DNA of 64,000 nucleotides from Posidonia oceanica (Eukaryota > Streptophyta > Magnoliopsida > Alismatales > Posidoniaceae). A program made the translations under genes and the position numbers. Every line of letters starts with the position of its first letter. Position 1 is the first letter of the stretch. Location of the stretch: the NCBI GenBank assembly GCA_037176725.1, contig JAZBRS010000029.1, forward strand, positions 128,435,001 through 128,499,000, given 5' to 3'. Below, one piece after another: positions 47,064-57,790 of this stretch. The notes beneath the pieces are model-generated. The model saw only the letters and a list, made by a program, of their open reading frames with translations. It did not search any database and was not told the origin of the DNA.

Positions 47064-48728
47064 CCATGCATTTTAGGCTTTTTTGTTTATCAGCAGAGAT
47101 ACTTGTAAATGTATTATGTGCATTACTATCATAAGCCCGATGATGAAAATCGGAGATGCTTGCCTGCTCTGGAAAGAGTATCCTCTACCTCACCTGACAC
47201 TACTTAGATGTCCTGACCAATGAGGGAGCCACCATCCAGTGAGGCGGACGAAATGTCCAAACCCCTCTAGGACTTACACCTCCAGAGGGAGATAAAATCC
47301 TAGGGTGTGAGAGAGCGTGAGCAGAACATACATGTCCTAGCCTAGGCACAACAGAAAGAAGACTAGAAGGCGAAGACAGAAGTCGGCCCTAGGGATAGAG
47401 GTGTGCAGCATAACCCTGCCCCTCCGAATCGCTTTAGAGAGGATCCAAACTTCGCACCTGGGAGTCTGCTAGCCTTGCAAGGCCTAGCCCCATCTCAAAA
47501 CCAGGCACCCATTACCTCTAAGTTAGGGACAGCGGAAGCCTGCAAGTCAAAAAAAACAGAGAGAAAAACAAGAAAGGAAAGAGAAAAGAAGAAAAAAAAA
47601 CAAACAAAACAAAACAAAAAAAGGAAAAGGGCAAAGACAAAAGTCAGCCCCGGGAAAAAAGAGGCAAGCAGCGTGATCCCACCCCCTCCTGCCTATCTTA
47701 GAGAAGAACTAAAGTTTGCGCTTGAAAAATACACAAGTCCCAGGGGGCCAAACCACCCTTGTCTGGCACTAGCTCCTCAACCTTCGACCAGCTGCCCATT
47801 ACCTCCAAGCCAGGGGTAGGGGAAGTCTGCACACCTATGTGGGAGTAAAAGAAACAAGAAAAATGAAAAGAGTAGGTGTAGGTCCTTGAGAGTTTGGCAT
47901 GGAGCCTGTCCTCACTACACCACCACCCAAGCACCACCAATACCCATTCCGGAGTGCCACCAACAGATAGGAATCCGACTAGGGCCTGGTGAATCAAAGA
48001 CCGCTCCTTTCCTTTACAGCAGGCATCAAGCACTCCATATGTTGAGGGCAATAGATTTAGTATAGAGCATGCATGCATCTATCCACTATCTAATCTTCTC
48101 TTTTGCCCCCTTTCATCCCACTTTGCAAGGCTCAGCTCGACACTGGGACAGTACTTTTGCCAAGGCAGGTTGACCACCTCCAAGCCTCAAAGCAATCCAT
48201 CACTGTTAGTGCAGCAACTCAGGGAGTGCATCATTAACCAGAGACAAGGCAATCATTTCGGAGATAGCGGAACAACCTTGGCACCTCAGAACTCCCTGCG
48301 AGCCGTCGGGCCTGCGTAGTCGGGCACCGCCCCTAGTCCCTGTGCGAATTCGCTCCGGGCGGACGAAGTCCCTTGTCGCTTGCTCCCTTGCTCCGTGAAG
48401 GGTAGGGACAAGTGTCCCCTTTTTGTGACTTCGCTCTGAGTGGACGAAGCCCCCTTCCCTTGTCTCCTCACTCTGCACGGACGAGGACAAGAGTGCCCTT
48501 TGTGCGACTTCACCCTATGCAGATGAAGCTCCTTTTGCATAGCTGAATGTGCTTGAATTCTATGGTCTAATTGTTAGCTGTAACATATGAACTGCTTTAT
48601 CAGCTTTATATGCACATCTACTTCTCTGACAGCTAGTATTACATGCCTGTACATGTTCCGAATTGATGAACAGCTTTGACTATAGGTACTCAAAGAGTCT
48701 ACACCAGCCGCTCGCTTTCTCTCCTGTA
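47064..48728 (+). other. Element B spacer between pol and DUF7745-like ORF
   Basis: Resumes B after the CCATG duplication (47064-47068). It aligns with the C spacer (for example TGCTTGCCTGCTCTGGAAAG at 47160) and has a matching A-rich stretch (47580-47640). Three imperfect repeats of about 78 bp at 48340-48535 carry CTTCG...CGAAG-type dyads. No gene seen. Confidence 0.7.
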
Positions 48729-49931
48729 ATGGGTTTCCCTACCTTGGTGACTCCGACACATTACTCTGGGACTCTCTGAGAGTGGATTGCCATGCTCACT
48801 GAGGCTGACTGTGAGAAGTTGCACTTGTGGGGCATACCATCCAAGCTTCTGAAAGCTGCTAATGTGGAGGTTAGCCGACATCTCTTGTGCACTGCCGCAA
48901 GGTTCTGGAAGCCAGCGCATCACGTCTTTCGCTTCCGCAGGACGGAATTGACACCTACGCTGGAGGAAGTACGCCGGATCTGCAGCTTTTCCACGCTCAT
49001 GGGGCCAACTATATTCACAAGGCGTACTGGCTATGTCACCGTTTTGAAAGAGCTAACTGGGCTCTTCGTACAAAGCTGCGAGAAGAGACTGGTCTGCATT
49101 GACGGGCCTGTACCCGCGCTCCATCTGAACTACTTTGAGGAAGTCTCCAAAAAGCATGCCGCACTGGGAGATGAAGTATGGCTCCGCGGCTTCGTCACCC
49201 GCTTCCTGGGCAAGCTAATCTTCAACCATGGCCGGATGACTGTCGCTATTGAAGTTGCAGAGATCGGCCTTACTGTGGTGACCCGCCAAATCGACCTGGC
49301 ACCTGTCGTCCTAGCTGAGACCTACCGTGGGCTGGACCGCATTTCGCACCGCTGCCGCCATTTTCATAGCTGCGGGGCTCTGGTACAGGTGTGGCTGGCT
49401 GGACATCTAGAGATAGACATCCTGTGCCCCCAGAAACATGTGTTTGAGACATGCTGCAGCAGCGGCCACGCCAAGACCATCAAGACTGTCTGCGAGGAGT
49501 ATGAAAGGCTGGAAAAGCTGAAAGATGATACAGTGACCTGGCGTATCATCCCATCTACAGTAGAGCCATTCACTGTTTTCTTCAGCACCAATGACATGCG
49601 ACTGGTCGTCCTGCCAGGGTTCACCGAAGGCGTAGAGTATCACCCCATCCGGGTCATGCGGCAGTTTGGTTTCCAGCAAGGGGCTTTTGTCGACAGCACG
49701 GCACTGAAGCTGCTCCAGTCCTATCCTTTCAGCACAGTCGCTGCCACCACAGAGCTAGCCGACCTTATGCGCCATGGGGTGAAATCAATAGACATTGCAG
49801 CTGTGAGGGGCTCAGGATGTACTCCTGAGTATCTGACTGAAGTACAGGGGCTCTGGCCCATCAATGAGATCCCACCTGGTGCACCTCTGTTTCCTGACAC
49901 CAGGAGGTCGAAGAAGGCCCAGATCGGTTAG
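48729..49931 (+). pseudogene. DUF7745 / plant-mobile-domain-like ORF of element B (nearly intact)
   Basis: The ancestral start is MGFPTLVTP at 48729, as in C. A single TGA at 48777-48779 (Arg in C) leaves a 379-codon ORF from the ATG at 48792 to TAG at 49931. From 48792: ELTPTLEEVRRIC near residue 52, LGDEVWLRGFVTRFLG near 125, LAPVVLAETYRGLDRISHR near 175, GALVQVWLAGHLEID near 200, EPFTVFFSTNDMRL near 255, GVEYHPIRVMRQFGFQQGAF near 280. It is in sense, downstream of pol, in the same place as in C. By homology it is a captured plant DUF7745/PMD-type gene; its function in the element is unknown. It is strikingly whole next to the 24 stops in gag-pol of the same element. Confidence 0.82.
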
Positions 49932-50307
49932 GGCATTTATGTAACCACATGCCTCTCTTTTTGAGTCTTGCTATATTTTATTCAGCCTGCTACAGGCGGG
50001 TAACCAAGACTTTGTTAATACAATGATGTTTCGTGCCATTTGCTTATATGTTTGGTTTGCTTTCCATAACATAATGCATGCATGGTCTCAATCATATCTT
50101 CAGCATACTTCTTCAGCCCCTCAGAACCATGAGGAGGGCACTATCAGAACTTGACAGCTTGCAAGTGCAGAAGTAGCTGCCAACACTCTCAACGTCAGGG
50201 AAGGCTACCAGGCAAACTCCACACTCCCCCAAGGTGCCTGAATCTCTACAAACCGGTGCCGTCAAGTCGAGTAAAGCCACCAAGCACTCTCGGCCGGATC
50301 TCTGCCC
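49932..50307 (+). other. Element B region after the DUF7745-like ORF
   Basis: About 375 bases without an ORF or repeat that I recognise; AT-rich, then mixed. The hairpin-rich 3'UTR begins at about 50308. Confidence 0.5.
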
Positions 50308-50311
50308 GGGC

Positions 50312-50416
50312 TGGTAGCCCAAACTACTGTTTGACAACCGTGTCATCTTTGCCTATCGCTTTTTGATACCAAGGGTGCTTCGACTGTCCCCTGGTATCAT
50401 CCATGATACCAAGGGC
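50312..50416 (+). repeat. Hairpins upstream of the B arrays
   Basis: GTAG-CCCAAA-style hairpin (GTAG 50314-50317, CTAC 50324-50327). Then a 13-bp near-perfect hairpin, CCCCTGGTATCAT (50388-50400) against ATGATACCAAGGG (50403-50415), with one mismatch. The same two motifs recur after the arrays (52018-52100). Confidence 0.75.
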
Positions 50417-50518
50417 ATCTTTTTTTGCTACCCCATGATATCACATTTCCAGCTGCATCCAGGCTAGCATGCCTAACTATCGCGGGCCCATCCGCTTTCT
50501 TGCTCCGCCTTCGGATTT

Positions 50519-51185
50519 TGGTGCCCCTATACCCTTTGCGGCCGATAAGTCCGAAACTTATCAGCAACTCTTTGCAGCCGATAAGTCTGAAACTTATCAC
50601 ATTCCAACCCTTTGCGGTCGATAAGTCCGAAACTTATCACATTCCAACCCTTCGCGGTCGATAAGTCCGAAACTTATCAGCAACTCTTTGCGGTCGATAA
50701 GTCCAAAACTTATCACATTCCAACCCTTTGCGGTCGATAAGTCCGAAACTTATCAGCAACTCTTTGCGGTTGATGAGTCAGAAACTTATCACATTCCAAC
50801 CCTTTGCGGTCGATAAGTTTGAAACTTATCAGCAACTCTTTGCGATCAAAAAGTTCGAAACTTATCACATTCCAACCCTTTGCGGTCAATAAGTCCGAAA
50901 CTTATCAGCAACTCTTTGTGGCCGATAAGTCCGAAACTTATCACATTCCAATCCCTTGCGGTCGATAAGTCCGAAACTTATCAGCAACTCTTTGTGGCCA
51001 ATAAGTCCGAAACTTATCACATTCTAATCCCCTTGCGGTCGATAAGTCCAGAACTTATCAGCAACTCTTTACGGCCGATAAGTCCAAAACTTATCACATT
51101 CCAATCCCTTGTGGTCGATAAGTCCGAAACTTATCAGCAACTCTTTGCGGTGGATAAGTCCAAAACTTATCAGCTACCCTTTCAC
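50519..51185 (+). repeat. Hairpin tandem array 1 of element B (36/40-bp units)
   Basis: About 17 units, each with GATAAGTCCGAAACTTATC, a 7-bp perfect stem with loop CCGAA, preceded by CTTTGCGGTC. Two unit types alternate, ending CAGCAACT (36 bp) or CACATTCCAACC (40 bp). Most base changes in the stems sit in one arm. Confidence 0.93.
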
Positions 51186-51220
51186 GGTTGGTGGGTCTGA
51201 AACCTATCACCTTTCAGCTT

Positions 51221-51990
51221 CTGTCCATTTCAATTAGTCGTGTACTTATCGATCTTGGTTTTCTGTCCATTTCGATAAGTCGTGTACTTATCGATCCTGG
51301 CTTTCTGTCCGTTTCGATAAGTCATGTACTTATCGATCCTAGTGTTCTGTCCGTTTGGATAAGTCGTGTACTTATCGATCCTAGTGTTCTGTCCGTTTCG
51401 ATAAGTCGTGTACTTATCGATCCTGGTTTTCTGTCCGTTTCGATAAGTTGTGTACTTATCGATCCTGGTTTCTTTCTGTTTCGATAAGTCGTGTACTTAT
51501 CGATCTTGGCTTTTCTTTCCGTTTTGATAGGTCGTGTACTTATCAATCCTGGCTTTTCTTTCCGTTTTGATAAGTTGTGTACTTTTCAATCCTGGCTTCC
51601 CTTTCCATTTTTGATAAGTCGTGTACTTATCAATCCTGGCTTCCCTTTCCATTTTGATAAGTCGTGTACTTATCAATCCTGGCTTTCCTTTCCGTTTTGA
51701 TAAGTCGTGTACTTATCAATCCTGGCTTTTCTTTCCATTTTGATAAGCCATGTACTTATCGATCCTGGTTTTTCTTTCCGTTTTGATAAGTCGTGTACTT
51801 ATCAATCTTGGCTTTTCTTTTCATTTTGATAAGTCGTGTACTTATCAATCCTGGCTTTCCTTTCCGTTTTGATAAGTCGTGTACTTATCAATCCTGGTTT
51901 TCCTTTCCGTTTTGATAAGTCGTGTACTTATCAATCTCGACTTTCCTTCCGATTTGGTAAGTCTGGTACTTATCATTCCTGGTTCTTCCT
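51221..51990 (+). repeat. Hairpin tandem array 2 of element B (~43-bp units)
   Basis: About 18 units, each with GATAAGTCGTGTACTTATC, the same 7-bp stem as array 1 but with loop CGTGT. The stem is followed by (A/G)ATCCTGGCTTTCCTTTCC-type text. Several stem variants are wobble-compatible (GATAGGT/ACTTATC, GGTAAGT/ACTTATC). Confidence 0.93.
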
Positions 51991-52017
51991 GGTTTGATCC
52001 TAGGGTGCTTCGGTTGT

Positions 52018-52205
52018 CCCCTGGTATCATTCCCCTGATACCAGGGGCATCTTATTCCGCCGCCCTCGGCATCATCTCTAGGCTGGCAGCCCAAACTGCC
52101 CGGATGACACCCATTACCCTGTCTGGCGTCCTTTTCTTTGGGATGATAACCCTAACTATATGGTGGCGAGTTCATCAACTCCTTGGGCCGATAACCCAAA
52201 CTATC
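52018..52205 (+). repeat. Hairpins downstream of the B arrays
   Basis: A perfect 12-bp stem CCCCTGGTATCA (52018-52029)/TGATACCAGGGG (52036-52047); GGCAG-CCCAAA-CTGCC (52085-52100); GATA...CCCAAA...TATC (52190-52205). They mirror the motifs before the arrays. Confidence 0.85.
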
Positions 52206-52624
52206 CAGCAATGAGTCCGTCAACTCATAATTCATTGCATCAGCATTGCATGTTAGGTAACAATACCAGCATCATATGCTAGATAGCAGCGTCAGCATCA
52301 CATACGCACAATCATCGCATGTCTTTCACAGCAGGGTCACATCTCGCATCATATCGGCATGCATCACCTGCATCTCCACCATGGAGTTTAGCATGGCAAA
52401 CACTGGTGCTGGTCTTTTTACTTTAGCATCAGCATTGTTGCATCTCTTTGCATTGCACTGCATCTGCATTTGCATTTGCATTCGCATTGCAGCGATAGGT
52501 CATGATTTTCGGTGCATCCACCGAATAAGTGACTCAGGCCTACATTAACTTTGCGCTCCTACCAGCATCAGGAGGGGTGTCTAGTCTACCCTGAGCAGCG
52601 GCCTCGGTCCCCTTGACCTCGCTC
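52206..52624 (+). other. Element B 3'UTR between hairpins and PPT
   Basis: A low-complexity stretch rich in GCATCA, CATTTGCATTTGCATT and similar words (52230-52500). No ORF I would call. Confidence 0.5.
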
Positions 52625-52637
52625 AGGGAGGGGCATC
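52625..52637 (+). other. Polypurine tract of element B
   Basis: AGGGAGGGGCATC immediately before the 3' LTR; the same 13 bases precede the C 3' LTR in sense. Confidence 0.92.
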
Positions 52638-55600
52638 TGTTGACACCCCATTTTGACTGCCTGAAAGATGGTGGACTCTCCTGCAAGCTTGCTCGGGCTC
52701 TAGGATGGCTCTCTTTTTTCAAACCCACCCTAAAACCTCACCAAACCCCAAAACCTTCACCCTAAAACCCAAAACCATCGCCCAACTTAAACCTAAGCCC
52801 AAAAGCCCACATTTAGCCAAGGCCCAAGCCCATTTCAACCTTTGGCCTCCTACGCTCATTGGACGTAGGCATGGGCTACGTCCAATGTTGGACGCAACCT
52901 GTGCTGGCGTCTAATGTGCCAAGAGTTGCAGCGGCAGCTTCGCCACCTCTAGCTCACCTTCCATCCCCTCTGCCGCCCATACACCACTTACTAGCCATCC
53001 CCTCACCTCACTATAGCCACCCACTAGCTGCCAAGGCCGAGTAACTCCCTGCCACCAAGCCATTCCCCTTTCCGGCGCGTCTCCCGCTCACCTAGCCGCT
53101 TACTGCTGTTGCCACCCAACCTCTGCAACCACCAAGACTTCGGCGACCTTCCTGACATCCACACTTACTTCCCTGACATGCCCGCATGGCCTCCCACTCA
53201 CAGCCATGCTTGCCACAGCCCTGCCACGGCCTGCAACGCCGTTGCCAATCCCCAAAACCCAACAGATGAACCCATCAAAACAGCCGACTTCACACGCACA
53301 CAGAACACACCACACTTGTGCCCCAGAGAATTGAGCGACACCAGAGCCAAGAGAGAATACCCACGATCCTCCCCAAGCTCTGAGCCACCTCTCCCGACCT
53401 CCCAGCGCCACCCAAGAGCTCGCCGAAGTTGGCCTGCCGCCATCTTCCACAGCGCCGGCCGCAACAGCAAACACCACATCCGAGCTGCCAACCGATAAAC
53501 TCCCTTCACTCCTAGCTAGCACACACACTTAGTAGCATGCTAGGATAGCTAACACACATGCATGCCTTCTTGGTTGGCCGGAAAAGCCTCGGCCACCGAC
53601 CGCAAGGAGGAGGAGGTGGGTGGAGCAATCCACCCACCCATTTCTAGTGCCAAGCATACCAACATGCTCGTCGTCACTCCCTCTTGCTTCCTAGCAAGTT
53701 GGTTGAGCTTTTTAGGCCGATTTGGCCACTGTCTTTGGCCGAGAAGCTTCCCGACTTGTTGGATGCACCAGCTGGTGCGTCCAACGTTGGACATGCCCTG
53801 AGGCAGCGTCCAACACCTCTACTGGTATTTTAGTTCATTTTGCTTATTTTTGCAGTTATGTTTATATGCCTCAGTTGCATCTTTGTGAGTTTGCTCTACA
53901 TGCTTTCTCTTGTGCTTACTGATGCCATGGCATGTTTGATACTAAGCCTTGATCCTAGTTTAGATCCATACTACTTGTTTTAGTTCAGTTTGCTTCTTTC
54001 CTGTGTTGGACGCAGTTACACTCTGCATCCTATGTTGGACGCAGGTATGCTCTGCGTCCAATGCCTCTGTTAGCTTATACATGTATTTTGATGCTTGAAC
54101 GTTGCATTTATTTTTGATACATGTTTTATCTATGTTGCATGCCTTGATTTATCTTGCTTTCAATAGCTTGCATGCCTATCCAAGTGGTTGTTGAGCTCAG
54201 ATCTCCCTTTGCAGTTTGTTGTGCTTCCTTTCTATGTTGGACGCAACTGTTTGCTGCGTCCTATGTTGGACGCAGCTACAGCTTGCATCCAATACATCTG
54301 CGTGCCTACTTATACTTGAATGCTTGCATGATGCTCTGATCTCTCGTGTTTGCTTAACCCGTGTTTGCATGTATGTGCCTAGCCCCTCAGAAGCTGATCC
54401 CAAGATTTTATGGCTTTATATCTGAGTTTTATGCAGGATTTAATATCTATGCCTTCCTTTGTGTTGGATGCAGGTATCTCTTGCGTCCTACATAGGATGC
54501 AGGTGATCCTTGCGTCCAACATATTGGGTGTGCTTTTCCTCGTGTATGCCTTGCAGATGCTCTCTTTTGTTGGATTTTTGCATGTCTCATGTTTGCATGC
54601 TTAGCCTATGCCTGTTTACAGTAGCCTAAATGCATGCCTTTGTGATCTTTCTTCCAGTTTGTATGCCATGTTGCTATGCATCTGTTAGCAGAGTGTTGGA
54701 CGCAGAGTGCTCCAGCGTCCAGTATTGGACACTGCGTACTCTAGCGTCCAACACCCTGTAATGTTTAAATCATGTTCTGTGCTTACATGCTGCCCTTAAA
54801 TCGCTTCTTGTTTGTTGCCTTAACTGCCTTGATTGCCCTACATGTATTCTATTGCATCGTTGCATTTGCATCGCATTCATATAGCTAGAATGCATGTCTT
54901 CCAGATTGCATGGCTTCTATTTGCCATCTGTCTGTGTTGGACGCCCTCTGGTCCTGCGACCAACATTAGATGCAAGTCATAGCTGCGTCCAACACTTACA
55001 GATGGCTGAACTTGGTTTTAAAGCGCCGATTTGGTTTCGCTTGCCGTTTTCCTTGTTTTATTGCCTCGGATACATGCTTTGACACCTATGCATGCTGCCA
55101 GACCCCCATTTTGGTTTTGCACCTTGCATCGCCCGCTTTCCCGTAGTTTTCTACGTCGGCCTTCTTTCCCCTTTACATGTCGCTTGCATCATGTGGTTTT
55201 ATTTGGCTTTCTCGCCCTTGTTCGCTTTCCCCTTTGCATGTCGACTTGCATTACGTGGTTTTACCGGTGTTTTGTTTTATTGTCTGTATTTGCATTAGGG
55301 TAGTGATACTTACTGTCTGGAGTTCTCACGAACCAGGGTCCGCCCGGTTCGAAACACAGGCAGCACTGCTGAGCACATAGGCTACACGTTTAATTTCCCC
55401 TGCATGGCATTCAAGCATTTAGGCATCAAAGCATTCATAGCATGGCATAGCATCTGTCCCCCCTGGGCGTACAGTTAAAGGCAATCATTGCCGAAATTCC
55501 TGCAAATGCGAGCGTTTAGCCGAGAAAGATCGATTCATCGGGCGTGTCGGGGGTGCCTAATACCTTCCCCGCACGTAACAGGAGTCCTTACCCTTTCTCT

Positions 55601-55904
55601 GGCCTACAATGACCATTTTGCCCTCGTCCTTGGCATGAGTCATCCTTTTTGCATAGCATTGCATTCATTTGCTTATTTTCTATGCTTTTCCTTAGTTTTC
55701 CTCGTCTTTCCAATAATAGACTAGGTGACGACTCCCTTTTGTCTTATCTTTATATTATTCGCGTTTTCCTGGTATCTTCGAGTCGAGTTTCTCCTTGGAT
55801 TCACTACTGACCGCGACTTCCCTCCCTCTCTCACAGCACGATCACATCACGAGCTATGGCAGCGTTGCGAGGCCCGTGGTGGGCCCGAGCGGCGGACGAT
55901 CACA
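52638..55904 (+). repeat. 3' LTR of element B
   Basis: 3,267 bp, TGTTGACACC...GATCACA. It is longer than the 5' LTR mainly by an indel of about 75 bp near 52975-53050. Dyad modules start at 53759, 54006, 54237, 54463, 54695 and 54937, with the same spacing as in the 5' LTR. Confidence 0.95.
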
Positions 55905-57292
55905 GAAATAAATTAGATGATATGAGTAACATTGTTAGAAATAAAGCTAGGTTAGTTGCACAAGGTTATAGACAAGAGGAAGGAATAAACTGTGATGAAA
56001 CATATGCTCCTGTGAATGCAAGACTTAAATCCATTAGGATATTGCTTGCATTTACATGTTTTATGAATTTCAAACTTTTCCAAATGGATGTCAAAAGTGC
56101 TTTTTTGAATGTTTTTATTGCTGAGGACGTTTATGTTAAGCAACCTCCATGTTTTGAGAATGAGCTTTTTCCTGATCATGTTTTTAGATTAAAGAAAATT
56201 CTTTATGGATTGAAACAAGCTCCTAGAGCTTGGTATAATCATTTAAAGACTTTCTTCTTGATATAGGCTTTACCATTGGTTGTGTTGATTTAACTTTGTT
56301 TTTGAAGAAAATTAACAATGATTTTTTGGTAGTACAAATATAAGTTGATGATATCATTTTTGGTGCTACTAATGAATATTTGTGTCAAGAGTTCTCTAAG
56401 CAAATGCAGAATCAATTTGAAATAAGCATGATGGGAGAGCTTTCATTTTTTCTTGGACTACAAATTCAATAAACTCCAAATGGGCCGTTTAATCATCAAA
56501 CCAAATACACAAAGGAGTTGCTAAAAAAAATTGGGCTCAAGAATGTGATAGCTAAATATACTCCAATGAGCACTGCAACAAAACTAGACAAGGATGACAA
56601 TGGTAAATCTGTAGATATATAGCGCCACCGAGGAATGATAGGTAGTTTGCTATGTCTTATTACTAGTAGAGCAGACATCTTGTTTGCTGTTTGTTTATGT
56701 ACTCAATTTCAATCTAATCCTAAAGAATCTTATATGAGTGCTTTAAAACGAATTTTTGCTTATCTCAAGGATTCTTCTAATTGTGATTTATTTTATTCAA
56801 AGCAAAGTGATTTTTCTTTAAAAACTTATATTGATGCAAATTTTGGAGGTTCTAAAACTGATAGAAAGAGCACTAGTGGTTCATGTCAGTTCTTAGGATA
56901 TTCAGTAATCTCATGGTTTAGTAATAAACAAAATACTATTGCTTTATCCACCACTAAAGCAGAATATATAGCTGCAAGGATCATGTGGAACTCAAGTTTT
57001 ATGGTTAAAACAAACTAATAAAGATTATGGTTTTGATTTCACTTTCATTTCTAAATTTTGTGACAATACTAGCACTATTCATCTTTCCAAAAATTCTATT
57101 TTGCACTCTAGAACAAAGCATATAGAAATTAGACATCATTTCTTAAGAGATCATATTATTAAGAAAGATTTTGAATTGGTTTTTATGCCCACACAAGAGC
57201 AATTAGCTAATATATTTACCAAATCATTAGTTGAGGATACATTGACGAATATTAGGAGAAATTTAGGCATTTGTAAGTTGTATGATTGTTAG
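55905..57292 (+). pseudogene. Ty1/Copia pol, right fragment (RT and RNase H)
   Basis: Starts with the second GAAAT and continues Copia reverse transcriptase: NKARLVAQGYRQEEGI, ETYAPVNARLKSIR, FQMDVKSAFLN, KKILYGLKQAPRAWY. The catalytic YVDD has a stop in place of Tyr (near 56343). RNase H follows: DRKSTSGSCQFLGYSVISWF, ALSTTKAEYIAA, and the C-terminal QEQLANIFTKSL to a stop at 57292. There are frameshifts near 56265 and 57000 and several stops of mixed type (TAA and TAG). The sequence is like SIRE/Maximus elements. Confidence 0.9.
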
Positions 57293-57790
57293 ATTTTGTG
57301 TGTTTCTTTATAAATAAATGTGTTTTTGACTTGAAATCAATTTCAAATTATTTCTACTATTCTTAAATTTTTTTTTGGATTTTTTGGAATTTATTCTTTC
57401 ATTTTGATTTGTCTGTGCTCAATGAACGCCCATGCGAATGTCCAAAAAGTTACTGTCCCTGGACAAGGCTTCAATAGAAGTCCATTGCGGCACGGTTAGT
57501 CCTAAATCGTGCCATATTTAAGTTTTTTTCTTTCTTTTTCTTCACTTTTCCTCTTCCACACCCTCACCCACATATTCCTCTCTCGTTCCTCAGCGTATTT
57601 CTTCTCGTTTCTCACTAGATCTCTTTCATCTTGCTGGTTTCTTGGCAAATCTCTCTCTTTCTTGCTTTTGAGGCTTCCTCACGTCGGATTTACCCCACTT
57701 TCATCAAATCTCGCCTCTTCTTGCACGGATCTTGTTGGTTGGTAAAGAATCTCGCCGGATCTTCATGGATAATGTCGGATCTCGTCACCA
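57293..57790 (+). other. Copia spacer between pol and env-like ORF
   Basis: T-rich, then CT-rich text. No ORF or repeat that I can support. Confidence 0.5.

Larger units (their letters stand above)
6882..55904 (+). mobile_element. Element B: complete Tat-type Gypsy element, interrupted by element C
   Basis: Order on the + strand: 5' LTR (6882-10071), PBS (10078), leader, gag-pro-pol (11271-20040), the 26,961-bp element C with its CCATG duplication, spacer, DUF7745-like ORF (48729-49931), hairpin arrays, PPT (52625-52637), 3' LTR (52638-55904). Without C the element would be about 22.06 kb, typical of Ogre-like Tat elements. Both LTRs start TGTTGACACC and end GATCACA, and the element is flanked by GAAAT. 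The first 175 LTR bases show about six differences plus a later indel near 75 bp, so it is clearly older than C. The coding region is a pseudogene. Confidence 0.95.
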
